A program made the translations under genes and the position numbers. A DNA stretch of 64,000 nt. Origin: Tomocerus qinae. Lineage: Eukaryota; Arthropoda; Collembola; Entomobryomorpha; Tomoceridae. The stretch spans positions 132,515,875 through 132,579,874 of the forward strand of contig CM034546.1 in the NCBI GenBank assembly GCA_020055645.1. Direction: 5' to 3'. The notes below the pieces were generated by a model. It ran no database searches. It saw only the letters and a program-made list of their open reading frames with translations, and was not told the DNA's origin. The first letter of the stretch is position 1, and each line of letters begins with the position of its first letter. Shown here piece by piece: positions 54,308 through 64,000 of this stretch.

Positions 54308-56272
54308 TTATGGTTGTTGCACGCTTTTCCATTTCCAGCAGCCTCGACGATGATAATATAAGTTCTCCAGGATGTAAAATAAAGTTGCGAGACTCAAGCC
54401 AAAGAGAACTATAAAGAATAACATCTTTACATGTTCAGTTTTCAAAACCTGCGGTTTCCCTTCATCTTCAGTAACCAAATCTCGAAAATCTATTGCATAC
54501 TTTCGCAGGACCTTTAAAATGTTCATCGAATTTGCAAAAGATTGTTTCGTATCTGCCCATTGTATTAACCATTGAGTTATTCCTGACGTTTGGAATATTT
54601 TTGCTATTCTGAAAATGTGCCATTCATACATGCTATTGTATTTGATGAACCAAGCGATGACGTTATCAACAGAATCCTTTGACTTTTTGTATGGGACATT
54701 TCTTTTCTGCATTTTCAAAATATTTAGCAAGGTTCTGATAAGTGGGGCATCGGCAATAAAGTATTCTCCTTCATTCTTCACGAAGCGTAGATATGACGCC
54801 TCCACTGAACGGCTAATGGCCATGGTAGAATTTAAGCTTCGCATAATATGGTGGTAGTAGGGCTTGGGGCGTGTGAAATTTTCACGATTTAGAGTCTCCA
54901 AAACATTTGAGTTGGTAGCATTAACATTTTTTTCATATGATATTGTAAATACTGAAGATTGTGAAGATCCAAGTTGGTCAAATGTTTCGGCTGGAGGTGG
55001 CAAACTGAGTTTCCAGATGACATTAACTAACTCCCCCTTGTAGGTTCCGGTTATGATGAGGCAGTAAAATAGCCAAGGAAGAAAACATAAGCGAAACCAG
55101 GCTTTCTTCGATGGGAATTTTACCACGCCCTGTTCAAGTATTGGGAGAAAAATCAACGCACCTGTCTCCACGAAAATGACAAGATAGTTTTTCGAATAGT
55201 TCTCCCCAAATTTTGAAATTATGGCAATAGTTAGCCAAAGGGCAAAAGCGGAACAAATTGTCCCGATGAGAACATTGATGCTCAAGGGACCCAAAATTCC
55301 TTTCCAATGAATTATCATCTCAGTGTAAGGAGAAATAAACTCCAATGAATAAGTTTCGCCATAGAAGAAAGGAATAGAGTTGGGTTCAAATCCGATCTGT
55401 CGAAAATTGACATCAGGGATAGAAGGATCCTGATTGCTACGATGTATAATTGTCAAATTATATAACTCAACAATATAAAGCGCTACGTAGAACTCAACGT
55501 GATAAATAAATGTAGATTTAGAAAAATGTTTGGACAAAAGTTTGTCTACTGAAATTTCATTCTTTCTCCTCCTCATTCCGTATTCGAATCCAGCAATATT
55601 TTTAACTTCGATTACAGCCTTGTTGAAATTTTTGGTTTTTTGGAAAAGTTCTTCTGCAGTTGTGAAATGAGTCCATTTATTGTTAACGTTGAAGTGGCAC
55701 CATTTAAATATTCCACTTGCAGTTATTTGCACAACATATTTGTATTCTGCAAAAGATTCAGGGGCTACCTTTTTCTGGTTTTCAATCACTGAGTCATCAT
55801 TCGTAGCGTGTAGAACAAATAAATGTTTTCGCCTCTTCATGAATTCCAAATTTTTTTGCAGTTGATATTTTTCTGGTGCTTTGATATATCTAGACAAGTT
55901 CTTCAAGACATTTTGAGTTTTCAACAATAATATATCGAACAATTGTGGAAAACGAATTCCAGAATTTGCATCGATGCCACTTTCCCAGGAATTTTTTTCT
56001 GTTTTGGGTGACACGATTATATGTAAGGTGAAATACATTTCATGTAGGTTTTTTAGCATAACATTTATTTCCTCTGCTATTAATGTAACTTCGGGATTTG
56101 ACATATCTCTTGCCTCGTAATGAAATTTGATACAATTTGTTTCAGATGACTTAAGGGCAGCGAAAAGATTTGTGAAATGTCGCAAGGATTCTGCAGTGGA
56201 TGTAACAGAATGTACGCTATTTGTGGAAATTGGAATGATTAAATTGAAAGCTATTATTGTTAGTAAATCCAT
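54308..56272 (-). CDS. divergent ionotropic receptor, subfamily A (copy A3)
   Basis: One exon, 654 residues. It has a signal peptide at the start (MDLLTIIAFNLIIPIST), the S1-like VEFYVALYIVELYNLTI, M1 after HWKGILGPLSINVL (about 330-355), the pore segment IFLPILEQGVVKFPSKK, M3 LCFLPWLFYCLIITGTYKGEL (about 397-420) and M4 (about 614-635). The tail after M4 is short, unlike A1 and A2. It is very close to A4 (62326) in the N-terminal and C-terminal parts, but the pore-M3 region is closer to A2. Confidence 0.83.
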   Translation of the reverse strand: MDLLTIIAFNLIIPISTNSVHSVTSTAESLRHFTNLFAALKSSETNCIKFHYEARDMSNPEVTLIAEEINVMLKNLHEMYFTLHIIVSPKTEKNSWESGIDANSGIRFPQLFDILLLKTQNVLKNLSRYIKAPEKYQLQKNLEFMKRRKHLFVLHATNDDSVIENQKKVAPESFAEYKYVVQITASGIFKWCHFNVNNKWTHFTTAEELFQKTKNFNKAVIEVKNIAGFEYGMRRRKNEISVDKLLSKHFSKSTFIYHVEFYVALYIVELYNLTIIHRSNQDPSIPDVNFRQIGFEPNSIPFFYGETYSLEFISPYTEMIIHWKGILGPLSINVLIGTICSAFALWLTIAIISKFGENYSKNYLVIFVETGALIFLPILEQGVVKFPSKKAWFRLCFLPWLFYCLIITGTYKGELVNVIWKLSLPPPAETFDQLGSSQSSVFTISYEKNVNATNSNVLETLNRENFTRPKPYYHHIMRSLNSTMAISRSVEASYLRFVKNEGEYFIADAPLIRTLLNILKMQKRNVPYKKSKDSVDNVIAWFIKYNSMYEWHIFRIAKIFQTSGITQWLIQWADTKQSFANSMNILKVLRKYAIDFRDLVTEDEGKPQVLKTEHVKMLFFIVLFGLSLATLFYILENLYYHRRGCWKWKSVQQP

Positions 56273-58772
56273 TTTTATTAACTAGATTTAAAAGTTTTAT
56301 TACTCAATTATATTTCAATATCCTACGTAATGCAATGGAAAATAAAGTTTTGAGGAATAAGGTAAGTTATAATTGTAAAACTAAACTACCACGAAGTACA
56401 GACACTGAAATTGGTATTTTTTCGTATTTTAATGTGTATTTCTCATTTTACAAATGGTATAAATGTATTATTCTTCGACCCAAAACCAGATCACTCCTAA
56501 ACTCCTAATATGTGTCAAAAATTCCATGGAAAAATTTAAAGCATTTATTTGGTATACAGTTATTTTAATACTTTGCTACTAACTGTGAATTACTGACAAT
56601 TGGGAATGTTTACTCCTACGGATATCTTGGAATGATTGATTAAAAACGATTGCAGCCTCCACTTTATATTTGGACATAGCCCATTATTACCATTCTCTGA
56701 ATTTAAAAACCTATTTTATTAGGCTCGCGTGTAAATTATATTATGTTGAAAGTTTAGCGTGATTGTAATCCATCTATTATCATTTGCGTACATGGGAATA
56801 AATTATTAACCCCTCAATTGAAAATAATAAATGCGGATGGTTTTACAATTATTTGAGATAAAGAATATTATTGAATTGCTGCAATTATGACTATGACTAT
56901 TACTGCTATTAGACTGCTGCCTTAGTTTTGATTGTAATTATAAGGTAGACCATAGTTTAGGAGGAATTATTTAATAAACCAGTAGGTACAAATATCTATA
57001 CAGCGTTTAACATAGTACATCAGACACAATGGAAGCACATGCATGGATATTTTAAATGCTATTTTTTATTGCATTTCCTAGTAGTGGTAGCAAAAGAAAC
57101 TTGGAGAAACCTGGCATTGTTTCTGTACTTTTAAGGTTACTACTATCAAAGCAATTATCTATGGAGAGTTGACAATAACCAATGAATTATATCGGGAAGA
57201 TATAGATAGACATATCTGTAAATCTATTTTGCCACCACATTGGTAAAAATTCCCTTAATAATAAAAATGATATTATGACAATTTCTTCTACAAGTACACT
57301 CAAAGGCACATTCAAATAAGTTTTAATGTTCTACTTTCTCTAAAACACGACGATTTAATATTAATATTTCAATGTTCAGTGAAAACCCAGTGAAAAGATA
57401 TCATTTAGGATTCCTAAATGATATTAATATAATCATTACATTATATAATTTTATAATTATAATATACACTTTCTTCCTAAATTAGGAAGAATGCGGAAAT
57501 TTCATCTGACTTAATTGCTTAATCGGCAAATAATAGCAGTTTTGTCCCATTTAGTTGAGTCTATATCTTTGCTTAATGAACATTATTTCATATTTTAGTG
57601 TTAAATTTCATTTAAAATTGTGGACGAAATTCAAATAAACTATTTTTACCATTTTTAAACCACTTATATCATTTTACATTAAGTTTTGGACAGTGATATT
57701 TAACGTTGAATACCATTAAAAACCACTTACCACTGGTAAGTCTAAAATGGTATTTTGTACAATGATGACACACAATCTTGATATTCTTCCAAATTCGAAT
57801 GTTTTATTTACAGAATATTTAAAACGTTGGAATTTTTCCCTGAAAAACTAAAAATCAGGATCATCAGAATCAACAATATCAGAAGTCCTAACATAAGTCA
57901 TGTCAATGTGTTATTCAGCCAAGTCAAACTAAAACGAACGAAGTCAAAGTATGGTTAGACGTTAAAGACGATGTATACATGGAAAGTTCCCTACTTCCCC
58001 AGACGAAGGAAGCAGCCAATTTTGAGCATAAATGAAATCGATCATTATTTTGACTTCGGATTTCAAAAGTCTTAATGCAGAAGTCAACAAAACTTTGGTC
58101 AAAATTATCGTGAAATCCTAATGCATGGTGAAAATGGTATTGAGGCTTATACAGAAAGTAATCCCATAAATAAGAAATGACATTTTTATTAATAGTTGGT
58201 AGGTGCCTAATAAGTAAGTATATCTAATATATCTATTGGCCTCGGTCATCGGCGTAGACCGAGGCACGAGGCAGACAAGAATGTTCTGTGTAAATAAAAA
58301 GCCTGGCGTTGTACTGTAATTGCGTGACACAATGTTAGTGATACCATTTGATAGCCTGCACACCGTGAAATCCACAATTACTGCATAACCAGAATATTAT
58401 GCTCAATCTCAACCAGAAACTTTCGAAATTGTGCGAGTGAATGCCCCTTAGGATCCTTAAGGGGAACTATCATGCTATGCTGGCACTATTAAGAATAGAA
58501 GCTAACGTTAGCCGCTATACGATGCAAAAATGTATAACATAACAGAGGATAGCAATAGTCCCTTAAGGACGGAAAAATCCTTTATCCACTTTTAGAATGG
58601 AAGGTAAAAAGGGCGGATGACGTCCATTCTTTACGATTTACGGTGGCTATATAGGACATTTGTTTTGAAGTACTATTTATTTGCATAAGTAAGATACGTA
58701 GTATAATATAAACGTCGTTTCCTGCTTTTTTCACTTGTACAATTATATGGGAGAAGCGATTACTGTAGAAAT
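56273..58772. other. intergenic between IR copies A3 and B2
   Basis: No gene recognised. It includes a small hairpin GCCTCGGTC..GACCGAGGC (about 58231-58264). A CCTTAAGGACGG..TTTATCCACTTTTAGA segment (about 58560-58600) is a diverged relative of the hairpin element at 61289. Confidence 0.45.
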
Positions 58773-60614
58773 ATGAAGTCCGAAGGAGTCTATGAACTAC
58801 TTTTTTCAATTTTGCTCATATTTATTTTTAAGATCACCAACGGAATCCGAAATTTGTCATTTTACAGAAATTGCGATTTCCATTTGTTAACATTTGATGG
58901 TTCTGTCTGGGATACGAGGTTATTGTTGTCCAATCAAAATGGACAGCCATGGACGGTGGCATCGCACGATTATGACAAGAGACTCTTTGGCCGGGCTGAG
59001 ACCAATTCCCAGGATGTTTCCAACAGTTTGTGTAGTGTCAACATTCTTATGGAACCACCAGATATCCCACGTAAATATTTACTACTTCAATACTTTGGAA
59101 AAGAAGTCAACCGGCTCTCTTCTACATTCATAATTGTCAACGAAAGGAGGAAAGTTAAAATCCACTTTCAAAATTGGCAATCAATGCTCAGGTATGAGCT
59201 GACAAGCCCGCTTTTTATTTTGACCATCGATAATGAAACTCATCATTCAGTAATGACTGGGCATCTGTACAAACAAAGTAGATTCGTTGGAGATATAGAA
59301 GTCAAGGATGAAGATTGGAAAAGAGTTTGGCATTCTCTAAATGGACATATGAATAAAGGCAGAATTGGAGTAATTTATACGTCTTTCCCTCCCAATTATG
59401 TTGGTCCAGTTCGAAGATGTAAAGAGTCGGTATACTCGTCTATAAAAAACGGTTACCCGGCTTGTCCTGATACAATGAGAGCAGTGGAGGTATTGGCCGA
59501 TGTTTTAAACTTTACTGCAGTTTATGCAAGGCATTCAAGATTTTTAAGATCGAAAAATCTTTGCGGACAGATTGACACGATTTCGTATCATGTCCCCACC
59601 TACTTCTACCGGTGGGATCAAACGAGATTTATCGAATATTTTGTAGAGCATATTCCAATCTACTGCGAGGCCTTCCCGAATTTCCACTCGGTGCCTCTGT
59701 CGGTGTTGATTCAGAATACATTTGATCTTCCCTGCTGGCTCCTCATCTTCTCTCTTTTTCCACTCTCATTTCTAGTTTTAGTTTTCGGGTCGATGAATTC
59801 CTCCCCAGCCAAGAAACTAAAATGGATTGTGATCTCCTTGGCAGCTGTTCTTTCAGACCAGGGATTTGCCTATAACAGAAGGAGGAATCTGTTCTTGGTA
59901 ATTGCAACCACGGGATTCGTTATCACGACTCTCTATCAAACTTGGATAACAAGCGAAATCATTGCACCCCCAGACAAGAAAATATTCAACGACTTCAAGG
60001 ATCTCGTGGAAAATGATTACAAACTGCTGTGGCAGAAAGACAACCGAATCAATCTGGATAATAACAACACTCACCTATTTGTCAAATATAAAATGTTGAA
60101 AAAAATGAATTCAAGTATTTTCATTTATGACTGGCAAAAAGAAAATCTAACTGTTGGAAACCATCAAGATAAGGCTTTCAAATTGCTGACTAACTATTCC
60201 ATGAAAATATTTCACCTCGCAAGTAATGATTATGCAAAACATACCGTGCCTAATATACCAAATGAATTCTCATTTCAAGGAGAATGCATGCCAACCAAAG
60301 AAGTTGTCGAGACAGTCCCATATTCTTATCTGTTTCTTGGTTGCTACCGCCAAAATTTCGAAAAGCATTTCCATCGGATACAGGAGAAAGGAATCTTCGT
60401 CGTTTTGGGAGAATTATGGAATGACAAACGAGGGTTACAATACAAGCAATTAAATTCAAGAAGGGAATATGACGACAGTAGGGCAGTGGGCATCCACTTA
60501 GGAATGAAAATTCACACAATTATTATTTTATGTGCATATTTACTTCTTGGATCCCTCCTCCTATTTTACGTGGAATTGTTATACACCAAAATAATTCCTT
60601 TTAAGTGTTTCTAA
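58773..60614 (+). CDS. divergent ionotropic receptor, subfamily B (copy B2)
   Basis: One exon, 613 residues, with a signal peptide (about 1-24, ending ITNG). The order of segments matches B1: a Cys-containing N-terminal part, M1 after FDLPCWLLIFSLFPLSFLVL (about 310-335), the pore-like KLKWIVISLAAVLSDQG, M3 LFLVIATTGFVITTLYQTW (about 370-390) with TSEIIAPPDKK, and M4 (about 575-597). B1 and B2 are similar along their whole length, most of all around M1-M3, so they are a duplicated pair now separated by 21 kb and the A2-A3 genes. An AATAAA follows at about 60687. Confidence 0.83.
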   Translation: MKSEGVYELLFSILLIFIFKITNGIRNLSFYRNCDFHLLTFDGSVWDTRLLLSNQNGQPWTVASHDYDKRLFGRAETNSQDVSNSLCSVNILMEPPDIPRKYLLLQYFGKEVNRLSSTFIIVNERRKVKIHFQNWQSMLRYELTSPLFILTIDNETHHSVMTGHLYKQSRFVGDIEVKDEDWKRVWHSLNGHMNKGRIGVIYTSFPPNYVGPVRRCKESVYSSIKNGYPACPDTMRAVEVLADVLNFTAVYARHSRFLRSKNLCGQIDTISYHVPTYFYRWDQTRFIEYFVEHIPIYCEAFPNFHSVPLSVLIQNTFDLPCWLLIFSLFPLSFLVLVFGSMNSSPAKKLKWIVISLAAVLSDQGFAYNRRRNLFLVIATTGFVITTLYQTWITSEIIAPPDKKIFNDFKDLVENDYKLLWQKDNRINLDNNNTHLFVKYKMLKKMNSSIFIYDWQKENLTVGNHQDKAFKLLTNYSMKIFHLASNDYAKHTVPNIPNEFSFQGECMPTKEVVETVPYSYLFLGCYRQNFEKHFHRIQEKGIFVVLGELWNDKRGLQYKQLNSRREYDDSRAVGIHLGMKIHTIIILCAYLLLGSLLLFYVELLYTKIIPFKCF

Positions 60615-61162
60615 TTCTGTATTTCAAAAGGTAAATATCGAAACAAACATTCTGTCATAAAGTCATAATATAGCTCCACCAGGAAAAAATAAACCTATGT
60701 ACTTCTCCACAATTGCATTGACCATGTACTTATCATTATTATTGTCAGTTATTTAGCCAATTCAAAAACATGTATTGTGCACTTTAGTGTTCACTACTTT
60801 TATAATTCTTAAGATATTTTAATTATCACTTTAATTTTAATGTTATTTTCTGCTGAACAAATAAAATCTAAGTATATGTATTCCAAAATAAATATCAAGA
60901 CACTGAACCATCTTGTCATTCATTATTAATTTATTTTTAATGTTTTAACTATTTTACATCGTAATTATAATTTTATTTTTTCTCACCCAATTTTTACTCT
61001 ATACATTATGACATAAAATAATTAAGTACATTGTAAGTACACTTTTCACAAATCTTTTAAATAAAGCAATAAATAGTTATCTCAAAATGTAATAATATTA
61101 TTATATCGTTATTTCCATATAGCCACTTACTAAACGAATGCTATAAGATACAAATAGTTAAT
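60615..61162. other. intergenic, nothing recognised
   Basis: AT-rich 3' flank of the receptor gene up to the start of the LINE remnant. Confidence 0.4.
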
Positions 61163-61929
61163 GCTTATATAATATCTGTTGTTAGATATATGGCAATAGT
61201 ATGGGGAACTACCTGTAAAGAAACTGTAAAATCGATAGAACGTGTGATTCGATTAGCAGGAAGATTTGCATTAGGTATCTTGAAATATCGTCCCTTAAGG
61301 ATAGAATAAGCCTGTATCCACTTTCAGATTGGTACAGGAATAAGCCAAAATCCATTTTTTGTTTGGTACAGGAATAAGCCTATCTCCAATTTTCGTTTGG
61401 TGCAGGAAATAGCCTCTGCTGCTGCGGTTGCAAGAGGATAGAGGCTATTTCCTGCACCAAACGAAAATTGGAGATAGGCTTATTCCTGTACCAAACAAAA
61501 AATGGATTTAGGCTTATTCCTGTACCAATCTGAAAGTGGATACAGGCTTATTCTATCCTTAAGGGACGATATGATTGTGTGAAGGAACAGATTACTAACC
61601 ATCCAAAATGGCTATTCCCTAGCTATTTGTATAAATTTGAGTTACTAAAACTAATGTACTGTATTATTCACGACGATCACTGTCCCCCATATTTTAAGAA
61701 CTATGTGACATTGGAAAATACTAGTAGTGTGTGTACAAGAAATAATACTTATTTTAAACCTAACTTAGTTACCAAAAATTCTTATGGCACTAGAAGCTTT
61801 TCGTATCAAGGTATATTGTACTGGTCTATTTTACCAGATGAAATTAAAACATGTTGTACTTTCTCTCAGTTTAAGCATAAATTAAAAAGTTACTTCTTAA
61901 GTCAACAATTAATAGAAACCGATTACTGA
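61163..61929 (+). pseudogene. 3' end of a non-LTR retrotransposon reverse transcriptase, interrupted
   Basis: 61163-61288 codes YIISVVRYMAIVWGTTC and then IERVIRLAGRFALG. 61573-61929 continues in the same frame with LKLMYCIIHDDHCPPYF and YGTRSFSYQGILYWSILPDEIK. The IVWG motif, the PPYF segment and the RSFSYQG..LPDEIK block are typical of the C-terminal region of CR1/L2/Crack-like LINE reverse transcriptases. It is 5'-truncated, as LINE copies usually are, and interrupted by the hairpin element. It is a dead fragment. Confidence 0.8.
61289..61568. mobile_element. near-perfect hairpin MITE, 280 bp, inserted in the LINE
   Basis: Arms of about 129 bp (61289-61417 and 61440-61568) are inverted copies with about one mismatch, around a 22-bp loop. 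ATAT flanks both ends (61285-61288, 61569-61572). Removing the element plus one ATAT restores the LINE frame exactly, which fixes the borders and shows a 4-bp duplication. The arms repeat GGTACAGGAATAAGCC units. Confidence 0.9.
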
Positions 61930-62325
61930 ACTGAACCACTGAACCGGTTAGTGACATTGTAAAATGTGATCTGACCTGTATAGATGATATTTGTAAGAAA
62001 ATAACCGACACTGATTATTCCCATCTATTCTAATATTAATTCTTTAAATGTTGTTTCCTAAATTAGTACTACTGATTCTGCATCCTTATTTAAGCATTTG
62101 TAATAAATAAAATAGTCAAGTCGGGATGAAACAGAATCCCGGCTCAGTAACTACCTCTGAGGGAGGAATTTGACCATGTAAATAAATAAATCGACATGTA
62201 ACTATTAATGATTTAATTCATTACAAATTACTACCATTTACAAGACATAACACAATTTTTCCAAAGCCTGAATGTTACGTGATTCATAGCCGACATAGCC
62301 ACTTACATTTAATTACTATTTAAAA
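61930..62325. other. intergenic, LINE 3' tail
   Basis: Probably the 3' untranslated tail of the LINE (TGTAATAAATAAAATAGTCAAG, GAAACAGAATCCCGGCTCAG, then AATAAATAAATC near 62180), followed by unremarkable sequence before the receptor stop. Confidence 0.5.
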
Positions 62326-64000
62326 TTAAAATCTGTGCAGTCTTTCCATCGGAGTACACTGTTGTAATAGAAGTTCCAGGACAGAAGACAAAGTTGCGAA
62401 ACTTAAACCAATTATAAATATAAAGAACAAAATCTTAACATGCTCAATTTTCAAAACCTGTGGCCTTCCTTCAACTTCAGTAACCAAATCTTCAAAATCT
62501 ATTGAATACTTTCGCAGTATCTTTAAAATGTTCATCGAATTTGCGAAAGATTGTTTCGTATTTGCCCATTGTATTAACCATTGAGTTATTCCTGACGTTT
62601 GGAACATTTTTGCTATTCTGAAAATGTGCCATTCATACATGCTGTTGTATTTGATGAACCAAGTAAGCGTGTTATCAACAGAATCCTTTGACTTTTTGAA
62701 TGGAACATTTCTTTTCTGCATTTTCAAAATATTTAGCATGGTTCTGACAAGTGGGGCATCGGCAATAAAGTATTCTCCTTCATTGTTCACGAAGCGTAAA
62801 TATGACGCCTCCACTGAACGGGTGATAGCTTTTGTTGAATTTAATTTCTGGATAAATTTCTTATAGTAAGGTTTAGGGCTTATCTTATTTTCACGATTAA
62901 GAATACTCAACACATTTGAGTTGGTATCATTTTGATTTTGGTCATACGATATTGTGAATACAAGTGAATGTGAAGACCCAAGTTGACCAAATGTTTCGGG
63001 TGGAGGTGGTAATACAGTTTTCAAAATGAAGCTTACTAACTCCCCTCGATAGGTTTCGGAAATAATTAGACAATAAAATAGCCAAGGAAGAAAACAAAGG
63101 CGAAAACAGGTTTTCTTTGATGGAAAATTTTCCAAGCACTGATCAAAGAGTGGACGAAAAATTAATGCACTTGTTTCTATGAAAATGTTTTCAAACCTTT
63201 TTAAACTGCATTCTCCAAATTTTATAATTGTAACAATAGTTAGCCAAAGAGCAAGGGCGGAACAAATCGTCCCTGTGAGAACTTCGATGCTTATTGGGCC
63301 CAAAATTCCCTTCCAGTGAATTATCATCTCAGTGTGCGGGGAAATGAACTCCAATGAATAAGTTTCGCCATAGAAGAAAGGAATAGAGTTTGGTTCAAAT
63401 CCGATCTGTCGAAAATTGACATCAGGGATTGAAGGATCCTGATTGCTACGATGTACAATTGTCAAATTATATAACTCAGCGATATAAAGTGCTACGTAGA
63501 ACTCAACGTGATAAATAAATGTAGATTTAGAAAAATGCTTAGACAAAAGTTTGTCTGTTGAAATGGCTACATTCTTTCTTCTCCTCATTTCGTACTCGAA
63601 TCCAGCAATATTTTTAACTTCAATTACAGCCTTGTTGAAATTTTTGGTTTTTTGGAAAATATCCTCGATTGTCGTAAATTGAGTCCATTTATTGTCAAAA
63701 TTATGACGGCAAAAGTGACACCATTGAAATGTTCCGTTTGAAGTTATCTGTACTAAATATTTGTGATTAACAAAGGAATCCGTGAAATTGTTTTCAATGA
63801 CTAAATCATCTTGAGTTGTGTACAGTACTAATAGCATTTTTAATTGAAATTTTTCATGTAAATCGAAATAACTGACCAAGCTCGTATAACTGGCCAATAA
63901 AATGCCAAATTGTTGCGAATAATGAATTTTCCAGTGTACAATAATATTTTTCAATGTAGTTCCAATGATATAATCTGCCTCTACTACTGGCGAAACAATG
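62326..64000 (-). CDS. divergent ionotropic receptor, subfamily A (copy A4), 5' end beyond window
   Basis: The frame is open from the stop at 62326 up to base 64000, so the start lies outside. The reading IVSPVVEADYIIG at the edge aligns with the N-terminal region of A1 and A3 about 100 residues in. M1, pore, M3 and M4 are all present (HWKGILGPISIEVL; IFRPLFDQCLENFPSKK; LCFLPWLFYCLIISETYRGEL; EHVKILFFIFIIGLSFATL). The S1 part and C-terminal third are nearly those of A3, whereas pore-M3 is nearly that of A1, which suggests gene conversion. No internal break. Confidence 0.8.
   Translation of the reverse strand, partial: IVSPVVEADYIIGTTLKNIIVHWKIHYSQQFGILLASYTSLVSYFDLHEKFQLKMLLVLYTTQDDLVIENNFTDSFVNHKYLVQITSNGTFQWCHFCRHNFDNKWTQFTTIEDIFQKTKNFNKAVIEVKNIAGFEYEMRRRKNVAISTDKLLSKHFSKSTFIYHVEFYVALYIAELYNLTIVHRSNQDPSIPDVNFRQIGFEPNSIPFFYGETYSLEFISPHTEMIIHWKGILGPISIEVLTGTICSALALWLTIVTIIKFGECSLKRFENIFIETSALIFRPLFDQCLENFPSKKTCFRLCFLPWLFYCLIISETYRGELVSFILKTVLPPPPETFGQLGSSHSLVFTISYDQNQNDTNSNVLSILNRENKISPKPYYKKFIQKLNSTKAITRSVEASYLRFVNNEGEYFIADAPLVRTMLNILKMQKRNVPFKKSKDSVDNTLTWFIKYNSMYEWHIFRIAKMFQTSGITQWLIQWANTKQSFANSMNILKILRKYSIDFEDLVTEVEGRPQVLKIEHVKILFFIFIIGLSFATLSSVLELLLQQCTPMERLHRF

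Overview
The window is from an animal genome, most likely an arthropod and possibly a springtail or other hexapod. This is inferred from short GT-AG introns, a clade of intronless divergent ionotropic receptors (IRs), a ZAD-like C2H2 zinc-finger gene, a complete Polinton, and many small inverted-repeat elements in AT-rich DNA. I cannot name the species.

Layout. (1) 1-2850: a decayed tnp2-like DNA transposon on the minus strand, with three single-base frameshifts and a neighbouring spliced DUF4806-like gene that runs off the left edge. (2) 3909-23776: a complete 19,868-bp Polinton/Maverick (adintovirus-like) element. It has AG...CT termini, a 19-bp terminal inverted repeat and a 6-bp target duplication, GATGCG, at 3903-3908 and 23777-23782. 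Its core has three compact transcription units. The first is minus strand 19510 to 14888: integrase, two small proteins, minor capsid, basic core-like protein, major capsid and adenain-like protease. The second is minus strand 14771 to 9463: spliced PolB, packaging ATPase and two small proteins. The third is plus strand about 19562 to 22415: two BIR-RING (IAP-like) proteins and three unrecognised proteins, two of them spliced. A left extension carries a five-exon gene whose first intron is filled by a 2.1-kb minisatellite. (3) The Polinton sits inside a coding exon of a rhodopsin-type GPCR gene. TM1-TM3 lie at 24373-23777 and the continuation, in the same frame, at 3902-3682.

(4) 24.4-64 kb is host DNA. 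It has six divergent IR-like genes in two subfamilies: A at 26145, 49595, 54308 and 62326; B at 35592 and 58773. A four-exon gene at 32629-33517 joins a CARD-like death-fold domain to a double-stranded RNA-binding domain. A four-exon ZAD-like gene with 16 zinc fingers lies at 41940-39062. The rest is mostly non-coding DNA with inverted-repeat elements at 34.9, 37.9, 42.3, 43.4-44.6, 45.2-48.2, 48.5-49.1 and 61.3 kb.

How it fits together. The Polinton has a full replication, integration and virion gene set with catalytic residues in place, plus two proteins of anti-apoptotic type. Host features include chemoreceptor-like IRs under duplication and exchange (the copy at 62326 is a mosaic). The small CARD-dsRBD protein would be suited to linking dsRNA recognition to death-fold signalling and is the most novel candidate here. 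It is supported by in-frame exon joins but not by any expression data.
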